From contig JAITGE010000009.1 of assembly GCA_031280825.1 (NCBI GenBank), positions 1 to 37,126 of the forward strand: a stretch of DNA of 37,126 nucleotides. Reading direction: 5' to 3'. Below the pieces are notes generated by a model, which saw only the letters and a list, made by a program, of their open reading frames with translations, searched no databases and was not told the origin of the DNA. Positions within the stretch are counted from its first letter, which is position 1, and every line of letters begins with the position of its first letter. The position numbers and the translations under genes are program-made. Below, piece after piece: positions 15,464-21,901 of the stretch. This DNA comes from Oscillospiraceae bacterium (GTDB lineage Bacteria; Bacillota; Clostridia; Oscillospirales; Acutalibacteraceae).

Positions 15464-16135
15464 TTAAAGCGTGCAAAGGCTGCCATTCTCCAAAAGAACA
15501 AAGGCGCGGCTGAAGACACGGTAATATTTCACAGGCACAACCGGCAGTTGCAGACGCTCGGTGATATCCAACTCCGTGAGCGAAAACGCCTGCACCGTGC
15601 TGTCGCCCGCGCAGCACAGCCACAGCGTATCCGCGCTGCGGGTCAGCCCCTGCGGTGCGGCAAAAACATCTCGCCCGCCTACGCGCAGGGTGATTTCCCG
15701 CTCCGCCAGCGAATAGCGCACCAGTGCGCCGTGCGTCGGCACGGTGCACCAAAGGCTGTCGCCCACGGCCGCGATATCCTGCGCGGGCGCTTCCTTGTAA
15801 TGCAACGAAACGGATGCGCCGCATACGCCGTCGGGGCGAAAAAGATGCAGTCGCGCGCCGCTTTCCAGCACGGCACAACCGCCGTCAGGCAGCAATGCCG
15901 CCTTGCAGCGTAAGGGATTTTCGAACCATTCTTGCGCAGCGGCGGCGCTTGCGCCAAATTTCAGCTGCAAAAAAACCGCGGGCGGCACCTCGCGGCATTC
16001 CAACGTCGCCCAATCGCACAAAAAGAAGGACACGAACCCGGCGTTTGCCGTATCCGTATCCCGCTGCGCGTAAGCAAAGCTGTGCGTATCCGCAGCAACA
16101 TCCAAAACCGTTTCAGCCAAAAGGCGCAGATGCAT
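15464..16135 (-). CDS. Small beta-propeller-like protein of unknown function
   Basis: A 223-aa soluble protein. The C-terminal half shows repeating blade-like units: DSLWCTVPTHGALVRYSLAE, then DTLWLCCAGDSTVQAFSLTE, each preceded by a short hydrophobic strand and ending in an ITxR-type strand. That pattern suggests four to five blades of a WD40/NHL-type propeller. No enzyme motif or signal peptide is seen. The start at 16135 is supported by CTGGAG six bases upstream and avoids reading through the 6S terminator. Its only close neighbour on the strand is the candidate 6S RNA. I do not recognise the family. Confidence 0.7.
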   Translation of the reverse strand: MHLRLLAETVLDVAADTHSFAYAQRDTDTANAGFVSFFLCDWATLECREVPPAVFLQLKFGASAAAAQEWFENPLRCKAALLPDGGCAVLESGARLHLFRPDGVCGASVSLHYKEAPAQDIAAVGDSLWCTVPTHGALVRYSLAEREITLRVGGRDVFAAPQGLTRSADTLWLCCAGDSTVQAFSLTELDITERLQLPVVPVKYYRVFSRAFVLLENGSLCTL

Positions 16136-16175
16136 AAAAACTCCAGTAGACAATCGTCCGGCGTCTGTTCGCAAT

Positions 16176-16202
16176 CAAAAACCCCCGCCAAGCCGGGAAC
16201 AG
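16176..16202 (-). terminator. Terminator of the candidate 6S RNA
   Basis: On the minus strand a TTCCCG/CGGGGG stem (with two G-U pairs and a short loop) is followed by TTTTTG at 16182-16177. It lies directly after the candidate RNA and before the beta-propeller gene. Confidence 0.6.
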
Positions 16203-16374
16203 CTAGAATGACCTGCCCATAAAGACAGGTGGGTTGCCGCCCTGCGGTTTCACGCTCCCTTCCTCCAACAGAGCGCGAAGCTCTGCCGGGAGGTCTGCAA
16301 TCCGCCGCCGGAGAAAGGCCCCCAAAAAATCGGTGTTGGGTCAACGTAGCCGCTCGTGTCGCACAAGGCAGGGG
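16203..16374 (-). ncRNA. ssrS: Candidate 6S RNA (RNA polymerase regulator)
   Basis: Minus strand, directly downstream of the DUF1292 gene. The sequence folds as a rod: apical hairpin CAGAGC/GCTCTG inside CCTCC/GGAGG (16262-16293), then GCGG/CCGC and GGGggCC/GGCaaCCC outer stems. An unpaired 5' strand reads CTACGTTGACCCAACACC (about 16350-16333). In Bacillus 6S RNA the strand copied into pRNA reads TTTTGACCGAAC; the match of GTTGACCCAACA to that site, the GGGAGCGTGAAA on the opposite strand and the 3' hairpin ACCTGTC/GGCAGGT (16230-16224 with 16217-16211) all fit a clostridial 6S. CCTGCC (16372-16367) can also close the rod with GGCAGG. Ends are approximate; the family call is by memory of the motif, not a covariance search. 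Confidence 0.68.
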
Positions 16375-16384
16375 ATACAGCCAT

Positions 16385-16729
16385 CTATTCTTCCATGAAA
16401 GGGATGCCAAGCTTTTCGGAAAAAACGTGCCCAACCTTGTTGAACAGCTCCTCTTCCTCAATGGGGGAGAGGTACACCTCGCCGTTTTCCTCCTCCACGC
16501 GGAGTAAAATCAGCTCGTCGTCGCCTTCCGCCTCTTCCTCTTCTTCGCCCACCAGCGGCGCGAGAGCGACGAAAGCGCCTTCGTCCAGCTCCACGCGCGC
16601 CAGCTCTTCGAACACATGCTCGTTTCCGTCTTCATCCACAACGCTCACAATGTCCGCGCCGTAATCCTCCAGGACTTCTTCGCCCAACGCTTCGGGGCTG
16701 TCGCCTTCGCGAAAAATCGAATCGCCCAT
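16385..16729 (-). CDS. DUF1292 family acidic protein
   Basis: A 114-aa, very acidic soluble protein. The core (ADIVSVVDEDGNEHVFEEL ... VALAPL ... ILLRVEEENGEVYLSPIEEEELFNKV) is the DUF1292 fold, found in nearly all Firmicutes and often close to alaS/ruvX; the molecular role is unknown. GGGAG stands five bases upstream of the ATG. The gene leads directly into the candidate 6S RNA, so the two could share a transcript. Confidence 0.92.
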   Translation of the reverse strand: MGDSIFREGDSPEALGEEVLEDYGADIVSVVDEDGNEHVFEELARVELDEGAFVALAPLVGEEEEEAEGDDELILLRVEEENGEVYLSPIEEEELFNKVGHVFSEKLGIPFMEE

Positions 16730-16827
16730 AAAAAGCTCCCTTCCTGTTCCTGCGCTTATTTTACCTCATTGGCGCGCATTCGTCAAGCGTAATTTTCGCC
16801 CCGATCCCGCCGCCGTCGGATGCGCGC

Positions 16828-16857
16828 AAAAAAGCGGGCGGCATCGCTGCCGCCCGC
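16828..16857 (-). terminator. Intrinsic terminator after the small membrane gene
   Basis: A perfect 10-bp GC stem (16857-16848 with 16843-16834, 4-nt loop) is followed by T6 (16833-16828) on the minus strand. It lies 16 bp after the 62-aa ORF stop. Confidence 0.93.
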
Positions 16858-16872
16858 AACTGTTCCGAATGC

Positions 16873-17061
16873 TCACACGGCGGGCTGATCCTCCACCAGA
16901 ATCGGCTCGTCGTCCAGGCAGGAGCAGGTGACAAAGGATTCCAAATCGCCTTGCTCACTTGCCTTTTTCTTATCCGTAATCTTTTTGACAACCAAATAAA
17001 CCGCTGCGGCGGCTGCCGAAATCGCCAAGACAACGCCAACAACTTTGAGAATCTTTTTCAT
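16873..17061 (-). CDS. Small single-span membrane protein, 62 aa
   Basis: MKKILKV followed by an Ala-rich membrane helix (about 8-25), a basic KKITDKKK stop-transfer stretch and a short acidic tail containing CSC. It is flanked by a consensus promoter (17104-17132) and a perfect terminator (16828-16857), so it is a genuine single-gene transcript. An AAGGGGCG ribosome site precedes the ATG. Similar unannotated 60-aa proteins occur in Clostridia; function unknown. Confidence 0.85.
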   Translation of the reverse strand: MKKILKVVGVVLAISAAAAAVYLVVKKITDKKKASEQGDLESFVTCSCLDDEPILVEDQPAV

Positions 17062-17103
17062 GTGCGAACGCCCCTTCTTTCATCTGTTGATTGGTACGGA
17101 CTC

Positions 17104-17132
17104 ATTATAGCTTGCCCCGCGCAAAAAGTCAA
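17104..17132 (-). promoter_or_regulatory. Sigma-A promoter for the 62-aa gene
   Basis: TTGACT (17132-17127), a 17-bp spacer and TATAAT (17109-17104) on the minus strand, about 43 bp from the ATG. Confidence 0.82.
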
Positions 17133-17149
17133 GTGGCGCGGCGGCTTTT

Positions 17150-18619
17150 TTAGCTGCCGCCAGCCGGCTCCGTAACGCCCGAGGAAGCGCTTGCCGTCTG
17201 CGTGGCTTCGCTCGTCGGCTCCTCCGCGGAAGCCTCCGGCTCTGTCGTTTTATCGTTCCCCGGGCGGGTCGGGATCCACCATGGCCAGGTTGCGCCGTCA
17301 GTTGTTTCTGGCGCGGCGGTTTCGCTGCCGTCCCAGCTTTCGCTTTCGCTTGCCGAAGCGCTTTGTGCAGCGCTCTCCGCTGTGCTCCCCGCCGTGTGCG
17401 CGCCGCTATGGGCCGGCGCGGTGGTCATGCCGCCGCTTTGGTTCGCCGCGCTGCCGCGGCTGCCCCCGGCTTCCTTAAACAGCTTTGCAAGGTAATCGTC
17501 CCGATCCGCGCCCTGCAACGCAAGGGAAATGCTCGTCGTCCCATACAGCTGCCGCTGCAGCGCTTCGGCGGCACGCGGGAAATCCACCACCCAAAACCAG
17601 GTGCTCCCTTTGATTTTTTGCGTCGGTATGCCCGTCGCCTCCGCCGCTTCAACCGTCGGGTGATACACTTGCCGGATCTCAAAATCCATCCAGCCCTCGG
17701 TGAAGGCGGCGGCGAGGAAGCTCAGGAGCTGCCTGTCGCTCAGACTCGTGGATAAATAGCCGCCGTCTATGACGTGGTTGGCGGCGTTGAGCGCCTGCCC
17801 GTTGCTTGCTTTTTTTGCCGCAGTCATAATGGCGGTGATGATTTTACGCTGACGGGCGGTTCTGTCCACATCCCCGTTGCCCAGATGGCGAATGCGGCTG
17901 TAGACCAGCGCCTGCGCCCCGTTCAGCGTCACACCGCTGCCCACAGGGAAATTGTGGTGCATGGAGGGCGCGGTACGATTGACATAATCGGCTTCTGTTT
18001 TCGTCACATCCAGCGTTACGCCGCCAAGGGCGTTGATGAGCTTGGGGAAGGAATTAAAATCCACGCTGATGTAGCCGTCGATCAGGATCTTATAATTGGC
18101 TTCAATGGTATCAATCAAGGTCGCCGGACCGCCGAGAGAATAGGCGGCGTTGATTTTATCCATCGTTGTGCGGGGGCGGTTGGGGTCGCCCGTGAGGTCA
18201 ATATAGGTGTAGCTGTCACGAAAGAATGACGCGAGCGTGACGGCTTTTGTTTTTTTGTTAACCGAAACCAGCAGGATCGCGTCAGAACGTCCGCCCGTCG
18301 CGCTGCCGTTGCGGGAATCCACCCCGCAAAGCAAAACGTTGAGCACGTTCTTATCCGAAAGCTTTTGGATGTCATTCTTTGCCCACGCGGTGAGGAATTC
18401 ATCCAGCGAGGTCGCATCCACATTTTCGTAGCCCTGCTCCACGCCGATGCCCCACTCCGCATCCTCCGAAACGGGATCGGTTTCGGCATAGACATAACCG
18501 TCGCTGCGGTTAATCCGGTTCAGGCGGTTCTTCAACACACCCGCCACCACCGTGGCGCCGAGCGCGACAATCAAAATGATCGCCAGCACCAGCGTCCGCC
18601 ACCGTTTGCCCTTTTTCAT
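17150..18619 (-). CDS. LytR-CpsA-Psr (LCP) phosphotransferase, copy 1
   Basis: A 489-aa protein with a short cytoplasmic basic start (MKKGKRWR), one membrane helix and an extracellular LCP domain. Motifs: LLCGVDSRNGSATGGRSDAI, SFFRDSYTYID, INAAYSLGGPATLIDTIE, DFNSFPKLINALGGVTLDV, LNGAQALVYSRIRHLG and RTARQRKII. These are the Arg/Asp residues that hold the polyprenyl pyrophosphate. LCP enzymes attach teichoic acids or capsules from lipid carriers to peptidoglycan. The long C-terminal tail (about 370-489) is Ser/Thr/Glu-rich low complexity with a Trp motif (WPWWIPTRPG). The start at 18619 is preferred to an upstream in-frame start because the longer frame overlaps the coding end of copy 2. It lies 43 bp after copy 2. 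Confidence 0.9.
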   Translation of the reverse strand: MKKGKRWRTLVLAIILIVALGATVVAGVLKNRLNRINRSDGYVYAETDPVSEDAEWGIGVEQGYENVDATSLDEFLTAWAKNDIQKLSDKNVLNVLLCGVDSRNGSATGGRSDAILLVSVNKKTKAVTLASFFRDSYTYIDLTGDPNRPRTTMDKINAAYSLGGPATLIDTIEANYKILIDGYISVDFNSFPKLINALGGVTLDVTKTEADYVNRTAPSMHHNFPVGSGVTLNGAQALVYSRIRHLGNGDVDRTARQRKIITAIMTAAKKASNGQALNAANHVIDGGYLSTSLSDRQLLSFLAAAFTEGWMDFEIRQVYHPTVEAAEATGIPTQKIKGSTWFWVVDFPRAAEALQRQLYGTTSISLALQGADRDDYLAKLFKEAGGSRGSAANQSGGMTTAPAHSGAHTAGSTAESAAQSASASESESWDGSETAAPETTDGATWPWWIPTRPGNDKTTEPEASAEEPTSEATQTASASSGVTEPAGGS

Positions 18620-18662
18620 GCTGTTCCCGCACTTCCTTTGATCTTTGGTTGTGACACCGCTT

Positions 18663-20093
18663 CTACCATGCCCATATGCCGCCCCAGCCGTTTTGCTCGA
18701 CCGCGGCTTCGGCTGTTTCTTCGGGCGGCGGCGTTCCTCCTTCGGCAAGGCTCTCCTCCGCCGCGGTTTGGCTCCGCTCCTCGGGCGCGGTTTGGATCCG
18801 CTCCTCGGGCGCGGAGGCAACGGCTCCGCTGCTTTCGGTCACAAAGCGCGCCGTGCTTTCGGGGAGACTGTCCCCTTCCAGGGTTCCGCGATCGGCCGCA
18901 CCGCGGAAGAGCGACAGAATATAATCATTGCGGTCGCCGCCGCCGGCGTCCAAATTGATGTTGCTTTCGCCGTAAAGCGCCATTTGCACTTGGTGCGCCG
19001 CCAGCGGGAAATCCACCAGCCAAACAAACGCGCCGTTCACCGCCGCGCCAATGGCCGATTGCGCGTCCCCGCCATCCAGCGGCGTAACCATTTGCTGCAC
19101 ACCATAGTTTACCCAGGTCATCGCCTTTGGAATCAGCGCCGTGATTTCATCCGTGCTGTAATTGGCGGTAATGTTCTCCAAAACGCCGCCCAGCGCGTCA
19201 TAAATGTCGCCCAGCGAAGCGGATCTCGCCTTTTGCAGAATTGCCTGAATCACCTTTTGCTGCCGCCGCGCGCGAGCGCCGTCGGTATCCAGCTTGCGGA
19301 TGCGGCAATAGACCAGCGCCTGCGCCCCGTTGAGCGCAACATTTTCGCCGGCAGGGAAGGCGCGGTTCATCGAAGGCGCGGTGCGATTGATGTATTTTGC
19401 TTCATACTCCGTTACGTTCACCCGCACGCCGCCCAGGGTGTCGATCAGGCGCTTGAACGCGGAAAAATTGACGGTCACGTATCGATCCACCCGGATTTTG
19501 AACAGGCGGCTTACAGCCTCCATCATCCCGGCGGGTCCGCCCGTGCTAAAGGCCGCGTTGAGCCGCGTCCAGCGCTCCTCGCCGTTAACGTTCATGTAGC
19601 AATAGCTATCCCGCAAAAACGAAAGCGTCGTAACCATGCGCGTTTTTTTGTTGATCGAAACCAGCATAATGGAATCCGAACGCCCGTATTCCGCACCGTC
19701 CGGATCGTCCTCCCCCAAGAGCAGAACGTTGGTGACGTCCTTGCTGTAGCGAATCTTATCGTCCCCGCCGTTATACCACCATGCCTGCAAAAAATCGTGC
19801 AGATCGTCGGTGTCGGTAATGTCATACATCGCTTCGAAATTCGGGTCAGGCGCTTCGGATTCCTCCTCCGCGACCATGTACCCGGAGGGGCGCGTGCCCG
19901 GCTCAATCGCGATGCGTCCGATCAAATCCGCATAGACACTGTAAATCCCCACCGCCAGCCCGCCCAAGACAAGCGCGGCGGCCAGCGCAAAGCTGATCAC
20001 CCGGGCACGGTTGCGGCGGCGGCACTTCTGCTCCAGCTCTGCTTCATCCACCAGCTGCAGCAAATCGGAAAACGGTTCCTTCGGTTCATTCAT
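18663..20093 (-). CDS. LytR-CpsA-Psr (LCP) phosphotransferase, copy 2
   Basis: A 476-aa paralogue of the downstream gene. Cytoplasmic N-terminus of about 40 residues, a basic stretch (CRRRNRAR), one membrane helix, then the LCP domain: LLLGEDDPDGAEYGRSDSIM, SFLRDSYCYMN, LNAAFSTGGPAGMMEAV, FSAFKRLIDTLGGVRVNV and LNGAQALVYCRIRKLD. The tail has short tandem repeats (APEER.QTAPEERSQTA) and ends QNGWGGIWAW. GEDD in place of the common GxDxR is a small departure in the first motif. It is the first gene of the pair, with a promoter and dyads upstream. The very long antisense frame over this gene is a shadow of GC-rich codons. Confidence 0.9.
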   Translation of the reverse strand: MNEPKEPFSDLLQLVDEAELEQKCRRRNRARVISFALAAALVLGGLAVGIYSVYADLIGRIAIEPGTRPSGYMVAEEESEAPDPNFEAMYDITDTDDLHDFLQAWWYNGGDDKIRYSKDVTNVLLLGEDDPDGAEYGRSDSIMLVSINKKTRMVTTLSFLRDSYCYMNVNGEERWTRLNAAFSTGGPAGMMEAVSRLFKIRVDRYVTVNFSAFKRLIDTLGGVRVNVTEYEAKYINRTAPSMNRAFPAGENVALNGAQALVYCRIRKLDTDGARARRQQKVIQAILQKARSASLGDIYDALGGVLENITANYSTDEITALIPKAMTWVNYGVQQMVTPLDGGDAQSAIGAAVNGAFVWLVDFPLAAHQVQMALYGESNINLDAGGGDRNDYILSLFRGAADRGTLEGDSLPESTARFVTESSGAVASAPEERIQTAPEERSQTAAEESLAEGGTPPPEETAEAAVEQNGWGGIWAW

Positions 20094-20123
20094 CGCTTTA
20101 TTGTGTTCCCTTTCCTTGCGTGT

Positions 20124-20135
20124 GTTGTATACAAC
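20124..20135. promoter_or_regulatory. Perfect 12-bp palindrome, possible operator
   Basis: GTTGTATACAAC, a perfect palindrome, lies 9 bp downstream of the LCP copy 2 -10, over the transcription start region. The GT-N2-AC core resembles operators of GntR-type repressors; no regulator gene is nearby. Confidence 0.45.
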
Positions 20136-20143
20136 TTTAACAT

Positions 20144-20172
20144 AGTATACCACACCCGCATCAGTTTCACAA
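20144..20172 (-). promoter_or_regulatory. Promoter of the LCP pair with overlapping dyad
   Basis: TTGTGA (20172-20167), a 17-bp spacer and TATACT (20149-20144) on the minus strand. The -35 lies inside one arm of a dyad, TTTCACA (20165-20171) with TGTGAAA (20181-20187), 9-bp spacer; a further TTCACA stands at 20200-20205. This suggests repressor or activator control. Confidence 0.6.
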
Positions 20173-20252
20173 GGGAAAGATGTGAAATCGACAAAATTTT
20201 TCACATAGCTCTGCGTGAAAGCGGCAAAATCTGGCGCGTTTGCCGAATATGC

Positions 20253-20281
20253 TTGCCAAACCTTCCTTATTCTGTTATAAT
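20253..20281 (+). promoter_or_regulatory. Sigma-A promoter for thyA operon
   Basis: TTGCCA (20253-20258), a 17-bp spacer and TATAAT (20276-20281), 32 bp before the thyA ATG. Confidence 0.82.
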
Positions 20282-20313
20282 ACAGCATAAGCTATTGACA
20301 GAGGTGGCGCAAC

Positions 20314-21144
20314 ATGAGCCTTGCAGACGCGGTCTTTCAGCAAACCTGCCGCAGAATCCTCGCCGAAGGCGCCTGGGATACCGGGCAGCGTGTGCGCCCG
20401 CGCTGGGAGGATGGCGCGCCCGCGCACACCGTCAAGCTCTTTGGCGTGGTGAACCGTTATAATTTGGCGGCGGAATTTCCGCTGGTCACGCTGCGCCGTC
20501 CCTTCCTCAAAACGGCTGTGGATGAGCTGCTGTGGATCTGGCAAAAAAAATCCGGCAACATTGCCGATCTGGGCAGCCGTGTTTGGGATGCCTGGGCGGA
20601 CGCCGACGGCAGCATCGGCAAGGCCTACGGCTACCAGCTGGGCGTGAAGCATATATATCCGGAGGGCGAATTTGATCAGGTAGACCGTGTGCTGTTCGAT
20701 CTCAAGCACAACCCCGGCAGCCGCCGGATCCTGACAAACCTCTACAATCACGCGGATCTGCATGAAATGCGTTTGTATCCCTGTGCGTATTCCATGACCT
20801 TCAACACCGCCGGCGGGCGGCTAAACGGCATCCTCAACCAGCGCTCGCAGGATATGCTGGCGGCAAACCACTGGAATGTCGCGCAATACGCCGTGCTGCT
20901 GCACATGCTTGCCCAGGCAAGCGGGCTGCGGGCGGGCGAGCTTCTGCACGTGATTGCCGACGCGCACATCTACGACCGGCACATCCCCCTTGTGGAACAA
21001 TTGCTGGAACGCGAAGGCTACCCCGCGCCCGTGTTTTCGCTGGATCCTGCCGTCACGGATTTTTACGCCTTCACCAAGGAAAGCGTCCGTTTGGAGCATT
21101 ACCGCTGGCATCCTCTGGAAGAGAAAATTCCGGTAGCTGTGTGA
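20314..21144 (+). CDS. thyA: Thymidylate synthase ThyA
   Basis: A 276-aa enzyme that methylates dUMP to dTMP with methylene-tetrahydrofolate. Catalytic Cys157 in LYPCAYSM, nucleotide-binding LNQRSQDM and HIYDRHI, and the GKAYGYQLG block are all visible. The sequence type (FDQVDRVLFDLKHNP; TNLYNHADLHEM) is the form common in Clostridia and Lactobacillales. AGAGGTGG lies six to seven bases upstream of the ATG. The usual folA (dihydrofolate reductase) does not follow; instead a nitroreductase lies 52 bp downstream. Confidence 0.96.
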   Translation: MSLADAVFQQTCRRILAEGAWDTGQRVRPRWEDGAPAHTVKLFGVVNRYNLAAEFPLVTLRRPFLKTAVDELLWIWQKKSGNIADLGSRVWDAWADADGSIGKAYGYQLGVKHIYPEGEFDQVDRVLFDLKHNPGSRRILTNLYNHADLHEMRLYPCAYSMTFNTAGGRLNGILNQRSQDMLAANHWNVAQYAVLLHMLAQASGLRAGELLHVIADAHIYDRHIPLVEQLLEREGYPAPVFSLDPAVTDFYAFTKESVRLEHYRWHPLEEKIPVAV

Positions 21145-21196
21145 ACCGTTTTTTGCAGAAAGTCATGAAATCAACGCGCGCGAAAGGAGCAATACT

Positions 21197-21880
21197 ATGC
21201 TTTACGAGACCATCTTCACCCGCCGCAGCGTGCGGCAATTCGACCCGGCGTCCTTGGACACGGAAGCGCTGGCGGCGGTTGAAGCGGCGCTTGCGCAAAC
21301 GGAGCAATTGCCCGGGCAAGCCGCGCGGCTGACATTGGTGCAGGGGAAGGACTGCAAGGGACTGTCCGCGCCCCACGCTATTTTGGCGCACAGCGCGGCG
21401 GAGGATATGGCGCTTTGCAACGTTGGCTACACTCTGCAGGGGCTGGATTTGCAATTGCAGGGCATGGGGCTTGGCTCGCTCTGGATGGGCATGGCAAAAC
21501 CCCTGGAACCTGCGCCCGATTACCGCATTTTGCTGGCGTTTGGCAAAACGGCGGCGCCGTCCCGCAAAAATGAGAGCGAATTTAAGCGGCGAGAGGTTTT
21601 GGAGATCAGCAACGAAGATAACCCTGTTGCGCGGGCGGCGCGGCTTGCGCCCTCTGCCATTAACCTGCAGCCATGGCAGCTTGCGTTTGAGGCAGGCAAG
21701 GTAACGCTACGTTTCGCCCCGCGCGGCATCGTGAAGGTTTTTTCGCCGCGTATGCAGAAAATCGATTTGGGCATCTGTTTGCGCCATATCACGCTTGCGC
21801 TGGTGCGGGATGGCAAGCAAATCCAAGCCATTGCGCCCGCGGGGCAAGGCAAACAGTTTTGTGTGGAAGTCACATACTAA
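21197..21880 (+). CDS. Nitroreductase-family flavoprotein, TM1586 type
   Basis: A 227-aa protein with two half-domains of the nitroreductase fold in one chain: N-terminal RRSVRQFDP, GYTLQGLDLQLQGMGLGSLW and DYRILLAFGK, then RAARLAPSAINLQPWQL and DLGICLRHI. The duplicated layout matches the TM1586 nitroreductase family, FMN-binding oxidoreductases of unknown substrate. GAAAGGAG stands eight bases before the ATG. It is the middle gene of thyA - nitroreductase - GT-C. No obvious link to thymidylate synthesis beyond redox or folate chemistry. Confidence 0.85.
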   Translation: MLYETIFTRRSVRQFDPASLDTEALAAVEAALAQTEQLPGQAARLTLVQGKDCKGLSAPHAILAHSAAEDMALCNVGYTLQGLDLQLQGMGLGSLWMGMAKPLEPAPDYRILLAFGKTAAPSRKNESEFKRREVLEISNEDNPVARAARLAPSAINLQPWQLAFEAGKVTLRFAPRGIVKVFSPRMQKIDLGICLRHITLALVRDGKQIQAIAPAGQGKQFCVEVTY

Positions 21881-21901
21881 GAAGGCATAGGCACGTTCGA
21901 A

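Noticed and set aside
17133-17160. GGCGGC/GCCGCC hairpin at the LCP copy 1 stop as a terminator
   Set aside because: The A/T run lies in the loop rather than after the stem, so it lacks the layout of an intrinsic terminator.
18645-20462. 605-codon plus-strand open frame across LCP copy 2
   Set aside because: It is antisense to a gene with clear LCP motifs, is Arg/His/Gln-rich, and runs through the divergent promoter into thyA. A shadow of GC-biased codons.
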